From NCBI RefSeq assembly GCF_004342485.1, contig NZ_SMBU01000001.1:186001-250000 (forward strand): a DNA stretch of 64,000 bases, given 5' to 3'. The position numbers were made by a program, and so were the translations under genes. This document shows positions 33,493-43,907 of the stretch, one piece after another. Source of the DNA: Roseateles saccharophilus (lineage in GTDB: Bacteria > Pseudomonadota > Gammaproteobacteria > Burkholderiales > Burkholderiaceae_C). The stretch's first letter is position 1; each line of letters starts with the position of its first letter. The notes below the pieces were generated by a model. That model worked only from the letters and a program-made list of their open reading frames with translations, had not been told where the DNA came from and ran no database searches.

Positions 33493-36400
33493 GGCGCTTC
33501 CACCAGCGTCGCGGTGACGGGGTGGCTACCGTTTCGACCTTCTTCCGCGGCCGGCGCATGAGGAGGTAGGCAGCCGGGACGACGAACATCGACAGCAACG
33601 GGGCCGTGATCATCCCGCCGACCATGGGACCGGCGATCCGCTGCATGACCTCTGAGCCCGTGCCCGTGCCCCACATGATGGGGAACAGGCCTGCGAGGAT
33701 CACCGCAACGGTCATCGCTTTGGGCCGCACGCGCAGGACGGCGCCATCACGGATCGCGTCCAGCAGGTCGTCCAGGGAGTCCTTGCCTTCCTCCAGCCGC
33801 TCCTGCCACGCCTTCTTCAGGTACAGCAGCATGATCACGCCGAACTCGGCGGCCACGCCGGCCAGCGCGATGAATCCCACGGCACCGGCGATCGACAGGT
33901 TGTAGCCCAGCAGCCAGAGCAGCCAGATGCCGCCGACCAGCGCGAAGGGCAGTGTCGCCATGATGAGCAGCGCTTCACCCAGGCTGCCGAAGGTCAGGTA
34001 CAGCAGCACGAAGATGATCAGCAGCGTGAAGGGCACGACGACCTTGAGCTTGGCCGTGGCGCGCTCGAGGAATTCAAACTGGCCGGACCAGGAGATCGAG
34101 TACCCGGGCGGCAGCTTGACCTGTTTGGCGACGGTCTGCTGCATGTCCTGTACTGCGCTGCGCAGGTCGCGGTCGCGCAAGTCGACGTAGACCCAGCCGG
34201 ACAGGCGGGCGTTCTCGCTGCGCAGCATCGGCGGACCATCGGTGATGCGGATGTCCGCCACGTCCTGCAGGACCAGGCGCTGGCCGCTCTCGGTCACGAT
34301 GGGCAGGCTGCGCAGCTTCTCGACCGAGTCACGAATCTCGCGCGGGTAGCGCACGCTGATCGGGAACCTCTGCAGGCCCTCGACGGTCTCGCCGACGTTC
34401 TCGCCACCGACGGCCGACGAGATCAGCGACTGCACGTCGGTGATGTTCATCCCGTAGCGAGCGGCGTCGGCGCGGCGGATGTTCACATCGACGTAGCGGC
34501 CTCCGGTCAGACGCTCAGCCAGCGCGCTGGTCACGCCAGGCACACCCTTGAGGACCTTCTCGATCTCGCCCGTGAGCCGGTCGATGGTTGCCAGATCGCT
34601 GCCGGCCACCTTCACGCCCACCGGGCTCTTGATGCCCGTGGCCAGCATGTCGATGCGGTTGCGAATGGGCGGTACCCAGATGTTGGCCAGGCCGGGCACC
34701 TTGACGATCCGGTCCAGCTCCTCGATCAGCTTGTCGGTCGTCATGCCTGGACGCCACTGGTCGCGAGGCTTGAACTGGATGGTCGTCTCGAACATCTCCA
34801 GCGGCGCCGGATCGGTGGCCGACTCGGCGCGACCGGCTTTGCCATAGACGCTAACCACTTCCGGCACCGTCTTGATCAGGCGGTCCGTCTGCTGCAGCAG
34901 CTCCGAGGCCTTGCCGGCGGACAGGCCCGGCAGGGCCGAAGGCATGTAGAGCAGGTCGCCTTCGTCCAGGCGCGGCATGAACTCGCCGCCGATGTGCTGC
35001 AGAGGCCAGAGGCTGGCCACCAGCATCACTGCCGCCACGGCGATCGTCACCTTGGGCGCCTTGAGCACGCCGTTGAGCAGCGGGCGATACAGGGCGATCA
35101 GCAGGCGGTTCAGCGGGTTGGTCTTCTCGTCAGGGATGCGACCACGGATCAGGTAGCCCATCAGCACCGGGATCAACGTCACCGACAGGCCCGCGGCCGC
35201 GGCCATCGAGTAGGTCTTGGTGAAGGCCAGCGGCGAGAACAGCCTGCCTTCCTGCGCTTCCAGCGTGAAGACCGGGATGAAGCTCAGCGTGATGATGAGC
35301 AGAGAGAAGAACAGCGCAGGGCCGACCTCGGCAGCCGACTCGGCAATGACCTTCCACCGTTCTGCCCCCTGCAGCGTTCCACCCGGGTTGTCGTGGGCCC
35401 AATGTTCCAGGTGCTTGTGCGCGTTCTCGATCATCACGACCGCCGCGTCCACCATCGCGCCGATGGCGATGGCGATGCCCCCCAGGGACATGATGTTGGC
35501 GTTCACGCCCTGGTAGTGCATGACGATGAACGCCGACAGGATGCCCAGGGGCAGCGAGACGATGGCGACGAAGGCCGAGCGCAGGTGGAACAGGAAGATG
35601 AAGCAGACCACCGCAACGACGGCGAACTCCTCCAGCAGCTTGTGGGTCAGGTTGTCCACGGCGCGCTCGATGAGGCTGGACCGGTCGTAGGTCGGCACGA
35701 TCTCGACGCCGCGCGGCAGGCTGGCCTGCAGCACCTTGAGCTTGTCTTTGACCGCCGCGATGGTCTCCAGCGCGTTCTTGCCGGAGCGCATCACGATGAC
35801 GCCGCCCACGGCTTCGCCCACGCCGTCCATTTCCCCGATGCCGCGACGCATCTCGGGACCCAGCTGGATGCGGGCCACGTCACCCAGCTTCACCGACACG
35901 CCGGCCGGCGTCGTCATCAGCGGGATCGACCGGAAATCGTCCAGCGACTGCAGATAGCCCGAGGCCCGCACGACGTACTCGGCTTCGCCCAGCTCCAGCA
36001 CGGAGCCGCCGGCCTCTTGGTTGGACTTCTGGATGGCCTCGATGACCTTGGTGTGCGGGATCTTGTACGCGGCGAGCTTGTCGGGGTCGAGCTGTACCTG
36101 GTACTGGCGCACCATGCCGCCGATGGTGGCGACCTCGGCCACGTTCGGCACCGTCTTGAGCTCGTACTTCAGGAACCAATCCTGAAGAGCACGCAGCTGG
36201 GACGAGTCCTGGGTGCCGTTGTGGTCCACCAGGGCGTACTGGTAGATCCAGCCCACGCCCGTCGCGTCAGGCCCCAGCGAGGCCTTGGCCGAGGGCGGCA
36301 GCTTGGACTGCACCTGATTTAGGTACTCCAGCACCCGCGAGCGGGCCCAGTAGAGGTCGGTGCCGTCCTCGAACAGCACGTAGACGAAAGAGTCGCCAAA

Positions 36401-36661
36401 GAAGGAATAGCCGCGGACCGTCTTCGCGCCTGGCACCGACAACATGGTCGTCGTCAGCGGGTAGGTGATCTGGTTCTCGACGATGCGCGGCGCCTGGCCG
36501 GGATAGGTCGTGCGGATGATGACCTGCACGTCGCTGAGGTCCGGCAGCGCGTCCAGCGGCGTGCGGTTGACGGCGTACACGCCCCACGCGCCGAACATCA
36601 AGGTGGCCAGCAGCACCAGGAAGCGGTTCGTGATCGACCAGCGGATCAGGTGCGCGATCAT
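33485..36661 (-). CDS. cusA: CusA-type heavy-metal RND efflux pump
   Basis: The inner-membrane proton-driven pump of the tripartite Cus system; it expels Cu(I)/Ag(I). 1058 aa, normal length. Features: TM1 at about 10-30; first periplasmic domain with [21 protein letters not shown] bundle with [16 protein letters not shown] (the acidic proton-relay helix); second periplasmic domain with [14 protein letters not shown]; second TM bundle with [20 protein letters not shown]. This is the HME1/HME4-type (copper/silver) signature rather than a drug pump. It overlaps cusB by four bases (36658-36661) and the FCRWLH gene by eight. Confidence 0.93.
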   Translation of the reverse strand: MIAHLIRWSITNRFLVLLATLMFGAWGVYAVNRTPLDALPDLSDVQVIIRTTYPGQAPRIVENQITYPLTTTMLSVPGAKTVRGYSFFGDSFVYVLFEDGTDLYWARSRVLEYLNQVQSKLPPSAKASLGPDATGVGWIYQYALVDHNGTQDSSQLRALQDWFLKYELKTVPNVAEVATIGGMVRQYQVQLDPDKLAAYKIPHTKVIEAIQKSNQEAGGSVLELGEAEYVVRASGYLQSLDDFRSIPLMTTPAGVSVKLGDVARIQLGPEMRRGIGEMDGVGEAVGGVIVMRSGKNALETIAAVKDKLKVLQASLPRGVEIVPTYDRSSLIERAVDNLTHKLLEEFAVVAVVCFIFLFHLRSAFVAIVSLPLGILSAFIVMHYQGVNANIMSLGGIAIAIGAMVDAAVVMIENAHKHLEHWAHDNPGGTLQGAERWKVIAESAAEVGPALFFSLLIITLSFIPVFTLEAQEGRLFSPLAFTKTYSMAAAAGLSVTLIPVLMGYLIRGRIPDEKTNPLNRLLIALYRPLLNGVLKAPKVTIAVAAVMLVASLWPLQHIGGEFMPRLDEGDLLYMPSALPGLSAGKASELLQQTDRLIKTVPEVVSVYGKAGRAESATDPAPLEMFETTIQFKPRDQWRPGMTTDKLIEELDRIVKVPGLANIWVPPIRNRIDMLATGIKSPVGVKVAGSDLATIDRLTGEIEKVLKGVPGVTSALAERLTGGRYVDVNIRRADAARYGMNITDVQSLISSAVGGENVGETVEGLQRFPISVRYPREIRDSVEKLRSLPIVTESGQRLVLQDVADIRITDGPPMLRSENARLSGWVYVDLRDRDLRSAVQDMQQTVAKQVKLPPGYSISWSGQFEFLERATAKLKVVVPFTLLIIFVLLYLTFGSLGEALLIMATLPFALVGGIWLLWLLGYNLSIAGAVGFIALAGVAAEFGVIMLLYLKKAWQERLEEGKDSLDDLLDAIRDGAVLRVRPKAMTVAVILAGLFPIMWGTGTGSEVMQRIAGPMVGGMITAPLLSMFVVPAAYLLMRRPRKKVETVATPSPRRWWKRHA

Positions 36662-38307
36662 TTGCCGCTCCCAGAGGCCGATGCCGTCGAGGCCGCGGCT
36701 GCGGGCGCAGGTTTAGACGCCAGCAGCGTGACCCACACCAGTGCCGGTGGGCCATCTTTGCTCTCGACGAAGGTGAAGGAGATCCGATCACCTTCTGTCA
36801 TGCCGCGCGGCAGACCCTTGGGCGGGAGCTTGAAGTCCATCGTCATGGCCTTCCACTTCAGCGACGGGATGGCGTCGTGAGCGATGGTCATCGTGTCGCG
36901 ACCGATCGCGACCACCTTGCCTTCGCCGTCGTTGCGAGGCCCCTCGATCTCAGCCTTCTTCGCCGGGACGTCGTTGAGCCGGGCCTCAAGGCCTCGCAGG
37001 CTCGCCTCGGAGTCGATGAGGAACTGTGACGACGAGACCACCCGTTGCCCGGCCTGCAGACCTTGCTTGATCTCCGTCTGGCCGCCCGTCTCGATGCCGG
37101 CGCGAACCTCGACCGGGCGGAAGTGCCCGTTGTCCTCGGCCAGCATGACCACCGTGCGCTTGCCGGTCTGGATGACGGCTTCGGACGGCACGAGCAGTGC
37201 CTTCTCGGGCCGCGTGTCCATGAAGTTCATGGACACGAACATGCCCGGGGCCAGGCGACCGCCCGGATTGCTCAGCTCCATGCGCGCCTTCAGGGTGCGC
37301 GTAGCCTGGTTGACCTCGGGCAGGATGGCCTGGACGCGCCCGCTGAAGGTCGTGCCCGGGACGGCAGGCGACTGCGCTTGAACTTTGGCGCCAGCGCGCA
37401 GCAGGGCAGCCTGGCTCTCAGGCACCTCGGCATTGGCCCACACGGTGCCCAAGCCATTGATGCGGAACAGCGTCGCGCCGGACGACACGGTCATGCCTTC
37501 CCGGGCCATCAGCTCGACGACCACGCCGCCGATGGGCGCCGTGAGCGTGAAGCGGGGCTGGGTCTTGCCGGTCTCCTCGACCTGCCGGATCAGAGCGTCG
37601 CTCATGCCCACCTGGCGCATGCGCTGGCGGGCGCCATCGACGAGCACGCCGAGGTCGGTGCCTTGCATGCGCCGCACGGACAGGAACTCTTCCTGGGCGG
37701 CGATCCAGTCCGGCACATAGAGCTCGGCCAGCGGCTGGCCAGCGCGCACCGGATCCAGGGTGGCACGCACATGCAAGCGTTCCACATAGCCGATGGCCCG
37801 CGCCTGGACCACGACCTGGTCGCGCTCATTGAAGGCGATGCTGCCCACGCTGGACACCTGCGGGGACAAGGTGCCCTCGACCACCTCGGCCGTGCGCACG
37901 CCCAGGTTCTGCTGCACGCGCGGGCTGACCGTCACCTTGCCTTCGTCGGCCTCGCCACCGGCGTAGACCGGCACCAGCATCATGTCCATGAAGGGCGACT
38001 TGGCCGGTGCGTCGAACTTGTTCCCCGGCACCATGGGGTCGTGGTAGTAGAGGATCTTCTGGCCCGTGACCGGGTCCATGTCGCCGGCCTTGAGGCCGGA
38101 CTTGACGTGGCGTCGGGTGGCTTCCTCGCCTTCAGCGACGCTCTGAGGGAGTCCCCCGGTGGGTGCCCCGCCTGCGGGAGCGGCGCTGCTCGACTCAGGC
38201 ATCGGCATGCCTGCCATGCCCTGCGACTTGCCGAACTGGTAAATGCCGAAGCCGCCAAGCGCCAAGGTCAGGACGCCGATGGCGATCAAGAGGGGTTTCT
38301 TTTTCAT
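36658..38307 (-). CDS. cusB: CusB-type membrane fusion protein with HMBD and C-terminal CusF-like domain
   Basis: Periplasmic adaptor linking CusA to the outer-membrane channel. 549 aa. Order: N-terminal signal/anchor ([20 protein letters not shown]); heavy-metal-binding motif [20 protein letters not shown] then MDMMLVPVY (about 85-115); barrel-sandwich hybrid and helical hairpin ([17 protein letters not shown]...); beta-barrel; and a C-terminal extra domain (about 460-530) with [19 protein letters not shown] and [10 protein letters not shown], the CusF fold with its W and M ligands. Start at 38307 is where the signal begins. It overlaps cusC by four bases. The domain fusion is known in some Cus adaptors. 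Confidence 0.92.
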   Translation of the reverse strand: MKKKPLLIAIGVLTLALGGFGIYQFGKSQGMAGMPMPESSSAAPAGGAPTGGLPQSVAEGEEATRRHVKSGLKAGDMDPVTGQKILYYHDPMVPGNKFDAPAKSPFMDMMLVPVYAGGEADEGKVTVSPRVQQNLGVRTAEVVEGTLSPQVSSVGSIAFNERDQVVVQARAIGYVERLHVRATLDPVRAGQPLAELYVPDWIAAQEEFLSVRRMQGTDLGVLVDGARQRMRQVGMSDALIRQVEETGKTQPRFTLTAPIGGVVVELMAREGMTVSSGATLFRINGLGTVWANAEVPESQAALLRAGAKVQAQSPAVPGTTFSGRVQAILPEVNQATRTLKARMELSNPGGRLAPGMFVSMNFMDTRPEKALLVPSEAVIQTGKRTVVMLAEDNGHFRPVEVRAGIETGGQTEIKQGLQAGQRVVSSSQFLIDSEASLRGLEARLNDVPAKKAEIEGPRNDGEGKVVAIGRDTMTIAHDAIPSLKWKAMTMDFKLPPKGLPRGMTEGDRISFTFVESKDGPPALVWVTLLASKPAPAAAASTASASGSGK

Positions 38308-39575
38308 TTCGCGGACTCCATCGCGGCTTCGTGGCCGACAGGGATCAGGTAGTTCAGTTGGGCCCACAGGCGGGCGACGCTCATCTCGAGACGCAGTCGT
38401 TCCATGCGGGTGTCGATCTCGCCGCGCCGCGCGTCCAGGACGACGCTGAGCAGCGCAGTGCCGCCTCGATAGGCTGCAAGGGCCGCGCGGGTGCGCTCGG
38501 CGGCCAGAGGAAGCAGTTCCTTGTCGTAGCGGACCATGCGGTCGCGGTCGCTTTGCCACTGCTGCAGCAGCGTTCGCGCCTCGGCAACGTGCATGCGGGT
38601 CTGTTCCTCGCGCTGCGCACGCAGTTGCTCGACCACGGCGAGCTTGGCGCCGAGTTCGCGGTCCTGGCGGTTCTTCTGGTCCCATTGCAATGGGATGGAA
38701 ACCCCGAACGAGACCATGTTGGAGTAGGCCGGCCCCCGCTGGCTGTACGACAGCTCCACGCTGACGTCAGGCCGCTTGTTGGCACGTGCGACGTCGACGT
38801 CCGCCTGTGCGGCAGCCTCCTGCTTGAGCAGCACGGACACCTCGGGGTGGTGGGCAATGTCCTGATCCAGGGATTCGTCGCTCAACCGCACGACATCGAG
38901 CGGCGGCGGTGCATCGAGGGCTTCCTCGGTGGCCACGCCGGTCCAGCGCGTCAGCATGGTCTTCGCGCTCAACACGTCTCGGGCGGTCGCCGCGATCCGG
39001 TCGTCAATCTGGGCCACCGCAGCGCGGGCTGCAAAGACGTCGGCCTGGGTGCCGCGGCCGCCGCGGTAGGCTGCATCGGCCGCCTGAACAGGCAATGCCG
39101 CCTCGTCCTTCTGCTGCACCAGCAGAGCGCGCATGCGCTGCTGGTAGTAAAGGTCCAGCCAGGCCACGGCCGTGTCACGCTGCAGGTTCGCAAGCGCGAG
39201 CTGGCGGCCGGCTTCGGCGGCCTCCGCCTCGCGCTCGAAGCGGGCGGACCTCAGGCGCAGCTTGTCGGACCGAGTCCATTCCTGGGACACGCCCACGGTG
39301 CGCATCGTCATGAAGTCGCGCGTCGTGCTGAAGCGGTCAGCGCCGTTGATGGGAAGGTTGTCGACACCTGCCTTCAGAACTGGGTCGGGGCGCTGGCCGG
39401 CAGAGACGGCCATCTGGCGTGCGGCATCGGCCGCGGCATCTTGTGCCGGCAGTTGGCGCGAGCGCTGCTCCGACAGGCGCAAGGCGTCTTGAAGCGAGAG
39501 TGGCTCCGCGTGCGTGGACCAGGCGAATGCCGCCAGCCCGAGCGCGAGCGCAGCACGTACAAAGGGGGAAAACAT
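38304..39575 (-). CDS. cusC: CusC/TolC-type outer-membrane efflux channel
   Basis: Outer-membrane factor of the Cus pump. 423 aa with signal peptide (MFSPFVRAALALGLAAFAWS...THA), two repeated long-helix blocks and beta strands of the TolC fold; typical motif LSLQDALRLSEQRSRQ at the start and ARLWAQLNYL near the end. AGGAG lies 6 bases before the ATG. The first 148 codons and 57 bases of leader are tandemly duplicated upstream; this downstream copy is the complete gene. Being third in its transcript behind a broken copy, it still has its own ribosome-binding site. Confidence 0.92.
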   Translation of the reverse strand: MFSPFVRAALALGLAAFAWSTHAEPLSLQDALRLSEQRSRQLPAQDAAADAARQMAVSAGQRPDPVLKAGVDNLPINGADRFSTTRDFMTMRTVGVSQEWTRSDKLRLRSARFEREAEAAEAGRQLALANLQRDTAVAWLDLYYQQRMRALLVQQKDEAALPVQAADAAYRGGRGTQADVFAARAAVAQIDDRIAATARDVLSAKTMLTRWTGVATEEALDAPPPLDVVRLSDESLDQDIAHHPEVSVLLKQEAAAQADVDVARANKRPDVSVELSYSQRGPAYSNMVSFGVSIPLQWDQKNRQDRELGAKLAVVEQLRAQREEQTRMHVAEARTLLQQWQSDRDRMVRYDKELLPLAAERTRAALAAYRGGTALLSVVLDARRGEIDTRMERLRLEMSVARLWAQLNYLIPVGHEAAMESAK

Positions 39576-39632
39576 GAAGGCTCCTGATGGACCCAATGGA
39601 CCAGCGCCGGGTCGCTTGGCAGCGACGGACAG
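39131..39632. repeat. 502-bp perfect tandem duplication, unit 1
   Basis: Identical to 39633-40134 as far as I can read. Begins GCATGCGCTGCTGG and ends AGCGACGGACAG. Contains the first 148 codons of cusC and its ribosome-binding site (minus strand). Confidence 0.93.
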
Positions 39633-40077
39633 GCATGCGCTGCTGGTAGTAAAGGTCCAGCCAGGCCACGGCCGTGTCACGCTGCAGGTTCGCAAGCGCG
39701 AGCTGGCGGCCGGCTTCGGCGGCCTCCGCCTCGCGCTCGAAGCGGGCGGACCTCAGGCGCAGCTTGTCGGACCGAGTCCATTCCTGGGACACGCCCACGG
39801 TGCGCATCGTCATGAAGTCGCGCGTCGTGCTGAAGCGGTCAGCGCCGTTGATGGGAAGGTTGTCGACACCTGCCTTCAGAACTGGGTCGGGGCGCTGGCC
39901 GGCAGAGACGGCCATCTGGCGTGCGGCATCGGCCGCGGCATCTTGTGCCGGCAGTTGGCGCGAGCGCTGCTCCGACAGGCGCAAGGCGTCTTGAAGCGAG
40001 AGTGGCTCCGCGTGCGTGGACCAGGCGAATGCCGCCAGCCCGAGCGCGAGCGCAGCACGTACAAAGGGGGAAAACAT
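39633..40077 (-). pseudogene. cusC: Truncated duplicate of cusC (5' 148 codons)
   Basis: From ATG at 40077 this reads exactly as CusC for 148 codons to ...LYYQQRM. At the duplication junction it leaves the CusC frame and continues with about 100 unrelated residues to a stop at 39337. It lies between the CopL-like gene and complete cusC on the same transcript. It would make an exported, incomplete channel fragment, so it is probably non-functional. The absence of any substitution means the event is very recent or an assembly artefact. Confidence 0.85.
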
Positions 40078-40134
40078 GAAGGCTCCTGATGGACCCAATG
40101 GACCAGCGCCGGGTCGCTTGGCAGCGACGGACAG
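39633..40134. repeat. 502-bp perfect tandem duplication, unit 2
   Basis: Second unit in direct orientation. Only the dinucleotide GC is shared across the outer junction, so the duplication probably arose by slippage or non-homologous joining rather than between long repeats. Confidence 0.93.
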
Positions 40135-40196
40135 GCGCGCTCAACGGGCGCAGCGGCACGCCGGGGCGTGCGACGAGCGCCTAAGAGCTCAGGAGA

Positions 40197-40589
40197 TCAA
40201 GTGCGGAAGACGCAGTGAAGGATTGCGTGCGGTGGTGGCGGCACGGCCAGCAGGGGATCCGGGACATCGGTCGGCTGATTGGCCGTCACCAGATCCTCGG
40301 ACTGCAGCACGTACAGCAGATCCAACACCGGCCCGCCGATGACTGGCGCCGGCGCCGTGTCACTGGACTGCTGCCCCACCTTGCAGTGTTCTGCACACAG
40401 ATTCGGCGACTGCTGATCCAGATCACCCGCCCCACCTGTGGCCACCGCTTCCGCGGCCTGCTGCATGGCACCCGCATCCATCGCCATGCCGCTGGGGCAG
40501 GCGTAGCTCGCCACCGCGAACTGCGCGAACAGAACGACGCCGATCAGCACGCGGCAGATCAGCTTGTTCAGGGCTCGGGTCAGGCTCAT
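40197..40589 (-). CDS. CopL-like small exported copper-locus protein (copy 2)
   Basis: 130 aa; paralogue of the protein at 29632-30036. Shared blocks: N-terminal RALNKLICRVLIGVVLFAQF leading to ASYACP, the middle motif NLCAEHCKVGQQ, and the tail PPPPHAILHCVFRT. The region after the signal has Met residues (SGMAMDAGAMQQ), a common copper feature. The start at 40589 aligns with copy 1. It is the first gene of the cus operon, behind the CueR-type promoter at 40659-40689. Confidence 0.75.
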   Translation of the reverse strand: MSLTRALNKLICRVLIGVVLFAQFAVASYACPSGMAMDAGAMQQAAEAVATGGAGDLDQQSPNLCAEHCKVGQQSSDTAPAPVIGGPVLDLLYVLQSEDLVTANQPTDVPDPLLAVPPPPHAILHCVFRT

Positions 40590-40658
40590 GGTGGAGGAAG
40601 GTGCTCTCGAGGGGCAGTTGCGCAAGAGCCGCCGGATAGGCCCGGCAGCTTGTTTGAC

Positions 40659-40689
40659 ATTCTTCGGCTTACAACGGTGGGAATGTCAA
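40659..40689 (-). promoter_or_regulatory. CueR/MerR-type promoter of the cus operon
   Basis: Minus strand: -35 TTGACA (40689-40684), 19-bp spacer, -10 AAGAAT (40664-40659). The dyad is weaker than in the other two sites (CATT-N11-AAGC), but the central CCCACCGTTG matches the first operon's site. Confidence 0.68.
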
Positions 40690-40700
40690 GCAAATTCTGC

Positions 40701-40790
40701 GGCCAGGTGGTCGACATGCGAGCTGACGAGCAAAACCGTCACGCTTAGGCCTTGGTCGACCGCCGAGGGCTGCAGCCACAGAAGGCGACC
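40701..40790 (+). repeat. Imperfect direct repeat, left copy (about 90 bp)
   Basis: Starts GGCCAGGTGGTCGACATGCG and ends GAAGGCGACC. Matches 44613-44701 with roughly a dozen or more differences and a 1-bp gap. Both copies can encode a tail GQVVDxRADEQxRHA followed by a stop, so this may be the 3' end of a lost gene. The pair flanks the copA module. Confidence 0.75.
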
Positions 40791-40890
40791 GGCGAAGTCT
40801 GCGGCATGCCACGGCACTGCCCACCGCCAGCTGGAAGCCCACGCCGTCAACGGCGCTGGCCCCTCTCCCTAACGCGCACCAGCGTGCCCC

Positions 40891-40921
40891 TTGACCTTCT
40901 CACGGTGGCAAGGCCCAGACT
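40891..40921 (+). promoter_or_regulatory. CueR/MerR-type promoter of copA
   Basis: -35 TTGACC (40891-40896), 19-bp spacer, -10 CAGACT (40916-40921), dyad CCTT-N11-AAGG. The spacing puts the transcript start near 40928, after the first in-frame ATG of copA. Confidence 0.75.
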
Positions 40922-40924
40922 GCA

Positions 40925-43207
40925 ATGCAAGAAATGGGACTCGCCATGCCGTCGTCCGACCACGCTCCCCACGACCATCCTCATGTAGCCCCTAGGGGCA
41001 GACCGGCGACGTCCGTGCCCGACGGCAGCCACAGCCAGGCCGAGTACACCTGCCCAATGCACCCGCAGGTGCGTCAGATTGGGCCAGGCAACTGCCCGAT
41101 CTGCGGCATGGCCTTGGAGCCCGTGCTGGTGACTGCCGAACAGGGAGAGAGTCCCGAGCTGCGCGACATGACGCGACGGTTCTGGGTTGGCACCGCGCTG
41201 ACGGCGCCCGTGTTCGCCCTGGAGATGGGAAGCCATTTCTTCAACTTGCACCAACTCATCACACCGCAGTCGTCGAACTGGGTCCAGTTGCTGCTGGGCA
41301 CGCCGGTAGTGCTCTGGGCCGGCTGGCCGTTCTTCACTCGGGCGCTGGCGTCGCTGAGAACCCGAAACCTGAACATGTTCACGCTCATCGCGCTGGGCAC
41401 GGGCGCCGCCTGGCTCTACAGCATGGCGGCGACGCTGACGCCGAGCCTCTTCCCGGCCACCTTGAAGGGAAGTGACGGCGCCGTCCCCGTGTATTTCGAA
41501 GCCGCAGCCGTCATCACCGTGCTGGTGCTACTGGGTCAAGTGCTGGAGCTGAGGGCGCGAGAGAAGACTTCCGGGGCCATCAAAGCGCTGCTGGAGCTGG
41601 CGCCGAAGACGGCCCTGCGCGTCAGGGCCGATGGCGCCGACGAAACCGTGCAGGTGGACGCCATCCAGACCGGCGACTTGGTGCGGGTGCGGCCCGGCGA
41701 GAAGGTGCCGGTCGATGGCGAGCTCACCGAGGGCAAGGGCAACGTAGACGAATCGATGGTGACCGGCGAGCCTATGCCGGTAGCGAAAGCCGTAGGGGCC
41801 AAGGTCACGGCTGGCACGATGAACCAAACAGGTGGCTTCGTGATGCGCGCTGAGAAGGTCGGCGCCGACACGTTGCTTTCGCAGATCGTCAGCATGGTCG
41901 CGGCGGCGCAGCGGAGCCGAGCGCCAATTCAGCGCATGGCTGACCAGGTCGCCGGATGGTTCGTACCAGCAGTCATCCTTGTGGCGGCTTTGACCTTCAC
42001 CGCTTGGCTCGCCTGGGGCCCATCGCCAGCCTTCAGCTACGCGCTCGTCGCCTCGGTATCAGTGCTCATCATCGCCTGCCCCTGTGCCTTGGGCCTGGCC
42101 ACGCCGATGTCCATCATGGTCGGTGTGGGCAAGGGCGCACAGCTGGGCGTACTGATACGCGACGCTGAAGCCTTGGAGAAGATGGAGAAGGTCGACACGT
42201 TGGTCGTGGACAAGACCGGCACCTTGACCATGGGCCATCCCAAGGTGGTCCACATCGAGACGGTCGGAGGGTTCACGGCAGCGGACGTGCTGAAGAAGCT
42301 CGCCAGCGTCGAACGTGCCAGCGAGCATCCGCTGGCCACGGCCATCGTCGCGGAGGCGCGGGAGCAAAAGCTGGAGCTGTCAGAGGTCGCCGACTTCGAT
42401 TCGCCGGCTGGTAAGGGTGTAGTCGGCACCGTCGATGGGATGGCCATCGTGTCGGGTGCGGCCAAATTCATGACCGAGCAGGGCATCGACACGACGAGCC
42501 TCGCTGCCCCGGCGGACGAGCAGCGGAAGAATTCGGCCACGGTCGTCTTCGTTGGGGTGGGAGGCAAGCTGGCCGGGTTCGTGGCCATTGCGGACCCGAT
42601 CAAGCCGACATCGCGTCAAGCCTTGCAGGCGCTACGGGCTGCCGGCGTACGGGTGGTCATGCTGACTGGCGACAACAAGACCACGGCTGATGCAGTGGGG
42701 CGTGATCTTGGCATCGACGAAGTGGTCGCCGAGGTTCTTCCTCAGGACAAGGCAGCGGCGGTGAGGCGGTTGCAGGAGCAAGGCCGGGTTGTGGCGATGG
42801 CAGGGGATGGAGTCAACGACGCGCCGGCACTTGCACAGGCGACAGTTGGCATTGCGATGGGCACCGGCACCGACGTGGCGATGGAGAGCGCCGGCGTGAC
42901 GCTGCTGAAGGGTGACCTGCAAGGCATCGTCACAGCGCAGGTGCTGTCACGGGCCACCATGCGCAACATCCGCCAGAACCTATTCCTGAGCTTCGCCTAC
43001 AACGTGGCGGGTGTGCCGCTTGCGGCAGGCGTTCTGTACCCATTCCTAGGCGTCCTGCTGTCGCCGGTGGTGGCCGCCGCGGCGATGGCGCTTTCCTCGG
43101 CGAGCGTCATCGGCAACGCGCTGCGCTTGCGGACAGCGAAGGTGACGTACCTCGTCGCATCCACCGGCGGCAAACTTTCCAGCCGGCAAAGCGAGTCAAA
43201 GCGATGA
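40925..43207 (+). CDS. copA: Copper-exporting P1B-type ATPase
   Basis: Exports Cu(I) (or Ag(I)) from the cytoplasm using ATP. 760 aa in the longest form. A His-rich N-terminus is followed by a heavy-metal-binding domain [20 protein letters not shown] (41-60) in place of the usual GMTCxxC domains; then the TM region, actuator TGEP (280-283), the membrane metal site CPC (385-387), phosphorylation motif DKTGT (429-433), HP motif SEHPLA and hinge [10 protein letters not shown]. All catalytic residues are present. If the predicted promoter is right, the transcript starts near 40928 and the real start is ATG 40934 or 40946. The end overlaps the next gene by four bases. Confidence 0.94.
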   Translation: MQEMGLAMPSSDHAPHDHPHVAPRGRPATSVPDGSHSQAEYTCPMHPQVRQIGPGNCPICGMALEPVLVTAEQGESPELRDMTRRFWVGTALTAPVFALEMGSHFFNLHQLITPQSSNWVQLLLGTPVVLWAGWPFFTRALASLRTRNLNMFTLIALGTGAAWLYSMAATLTPSLFPATLKGSDGAVPVYFEAAAVITVLVLLGQVLELRAREKTSGAIKALLELAPKTALRVRADGADETVQVDAIQTGDLVRVRPGEKVPVDGELTEGKGNVDESMVTGEPMPVAKAVGAKVTAGTMNQTGGFVMRAEKVGADTLLSQIVSMVAAAQRSRAPIQRMADQVAGWFVPAVILVAALTFTAWLAWGPSPAFSYALVASVSVLIIACPCALGLATPMSIMVGVGKGAQLGVLIRDAEALEKMEKVDTLVVDKTGTLTMGHPKVVHIETVGGFTAADVLKKLASVERASEHPLATAIVAEAREQKLELSEVADFDSPAGKGVVGTVDGMAIVSGAAKFMTEQGIDTTSLAAPADEQRKNSATVVFVGVGGKLAGFVAIADPIKPTSRQALQALRAAGVRVVMLTGDNKTTADAVGRDLGIDEVVAEVLPQDKAAAVRRLQEQGRVVAMAGDGVNDAPALAQATVGIAMGTGTDVAMESAGVTLLKGDLQGIVTAQVLSRATMRNIRQNLFLSFAYNVAGVPLAAGVLYPFLGVLLSPVVAAAAMALSSASVIGNALRLRTAKVTYLVASTGGKLSSRQSESKR

Positions 43208-43875
43208 ACGTCATCATCCTTGGTGCGAGCGGGATGGTAGGACAGGGTGTCCTGCACGAATGTCTAGCCGATCCGGCCGTGCAAAAAGTCGTATCGCTCA
43301 GCCGCAACTCCCTTGCAGACCAGCACCCCAAGCTAGTCCAGCTTGTGCAACCGAATCTGTTCGACCTGACCCATCTCGAAGGCCAGCTCGGATCGCTGGA
43401 CGCTTGCTTCTATTGCTTGGGGGTGAGTTCCGCCGGGATGAGCGAGGCGCAGTACCGACACCTCACGTACGACTTGACCGTGTCCGTGGCCTCCACGCTT
43501 CTGCGGCTGAACCCAAAGATGAGCCTCATTTACGTGTCAGGTTCCGGTACTGACAGTACTGAACAGGGCAAGGCCATGTGGGCGCGCATCAAAGGCGCGA
43601 CCGAGAACGCACTGCTCCGCATGCCATTTGAGGCAGCCTTTATGTTCAGGCCCGGCGTCATCATCCCGCTGAACGGCATCGAGTCCAAGACACGTAGCTA
43701 TCGCCTCTTCTATGCCCTTCTAGGGCCCATCCTGCGCCTCATCCATCGCGTGCGGCCCGGCTCAATGACGACGACCAAGGCGGTTGGGCGCGCCATGCTG
43801 AACCTCGCACATCACGGTGGGCCAAAAGCCGTCCTCGACGGCATGGCCATCAATGCCGCCGCCTTGCAGCACTAG
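43204..43875 (+). CDS. NAD(P)-binding Rossmann protein (atypical SDR)
   Basis: 223 aa with the N-terminal dinucleotide-binding motif [17 protein letters not shown] (about 5-21) and a downstream [21 protein letters not shown] stretch that fits the atypical short-chain dehydrogenase or NmrA-like group; the usual YxxxK is not clear. Its ATG overlaps the copA stop (43204-43207), so it is in the copA operon. The substrate is unknown. Such proteins sit near metal-resistance genes in several soil bacteria, perhaps linked to redox stress, but the association here could be chance. Confidence 0.75.
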   Translation: MNVIILGASGMVGQGVLHECLADPAVQKVVSLSRNSLADQHPKLVQLVQPNLFDLTHLEGQLGSLDACFYCLGVSSAGMSEAQYRHLTYDLTVSVASTLLRLNPKMSLIYVSGSGTDSTEQGKAMWARIKGATENALLRMPFEAAFMFRPGVIIPLNGIESKTRSYRLFYALLGPILRLIHRVRPGSMTTTKAVGRAMLNLAHHGGPKAVLDGMAINAAALQH

Positions 43876-43907
43876 TAGATCTGTTCTCAACGCCCGAAGA
43901 AAGCACC

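Noticed and set aside
34994-36322. 442-codon plus-strand frame opposite cusA
   Set aside because: Low-complexity His/Gln/Arg-rich translation and exact overlap with conserved CusA coding sequence.
39337-40098. 253-codon minus-strand frame starting with the CusC N-terminus
   Set aside because: Only the first part is CusC; after the duplication junction it is out of frame. Treated as a pseudogene.
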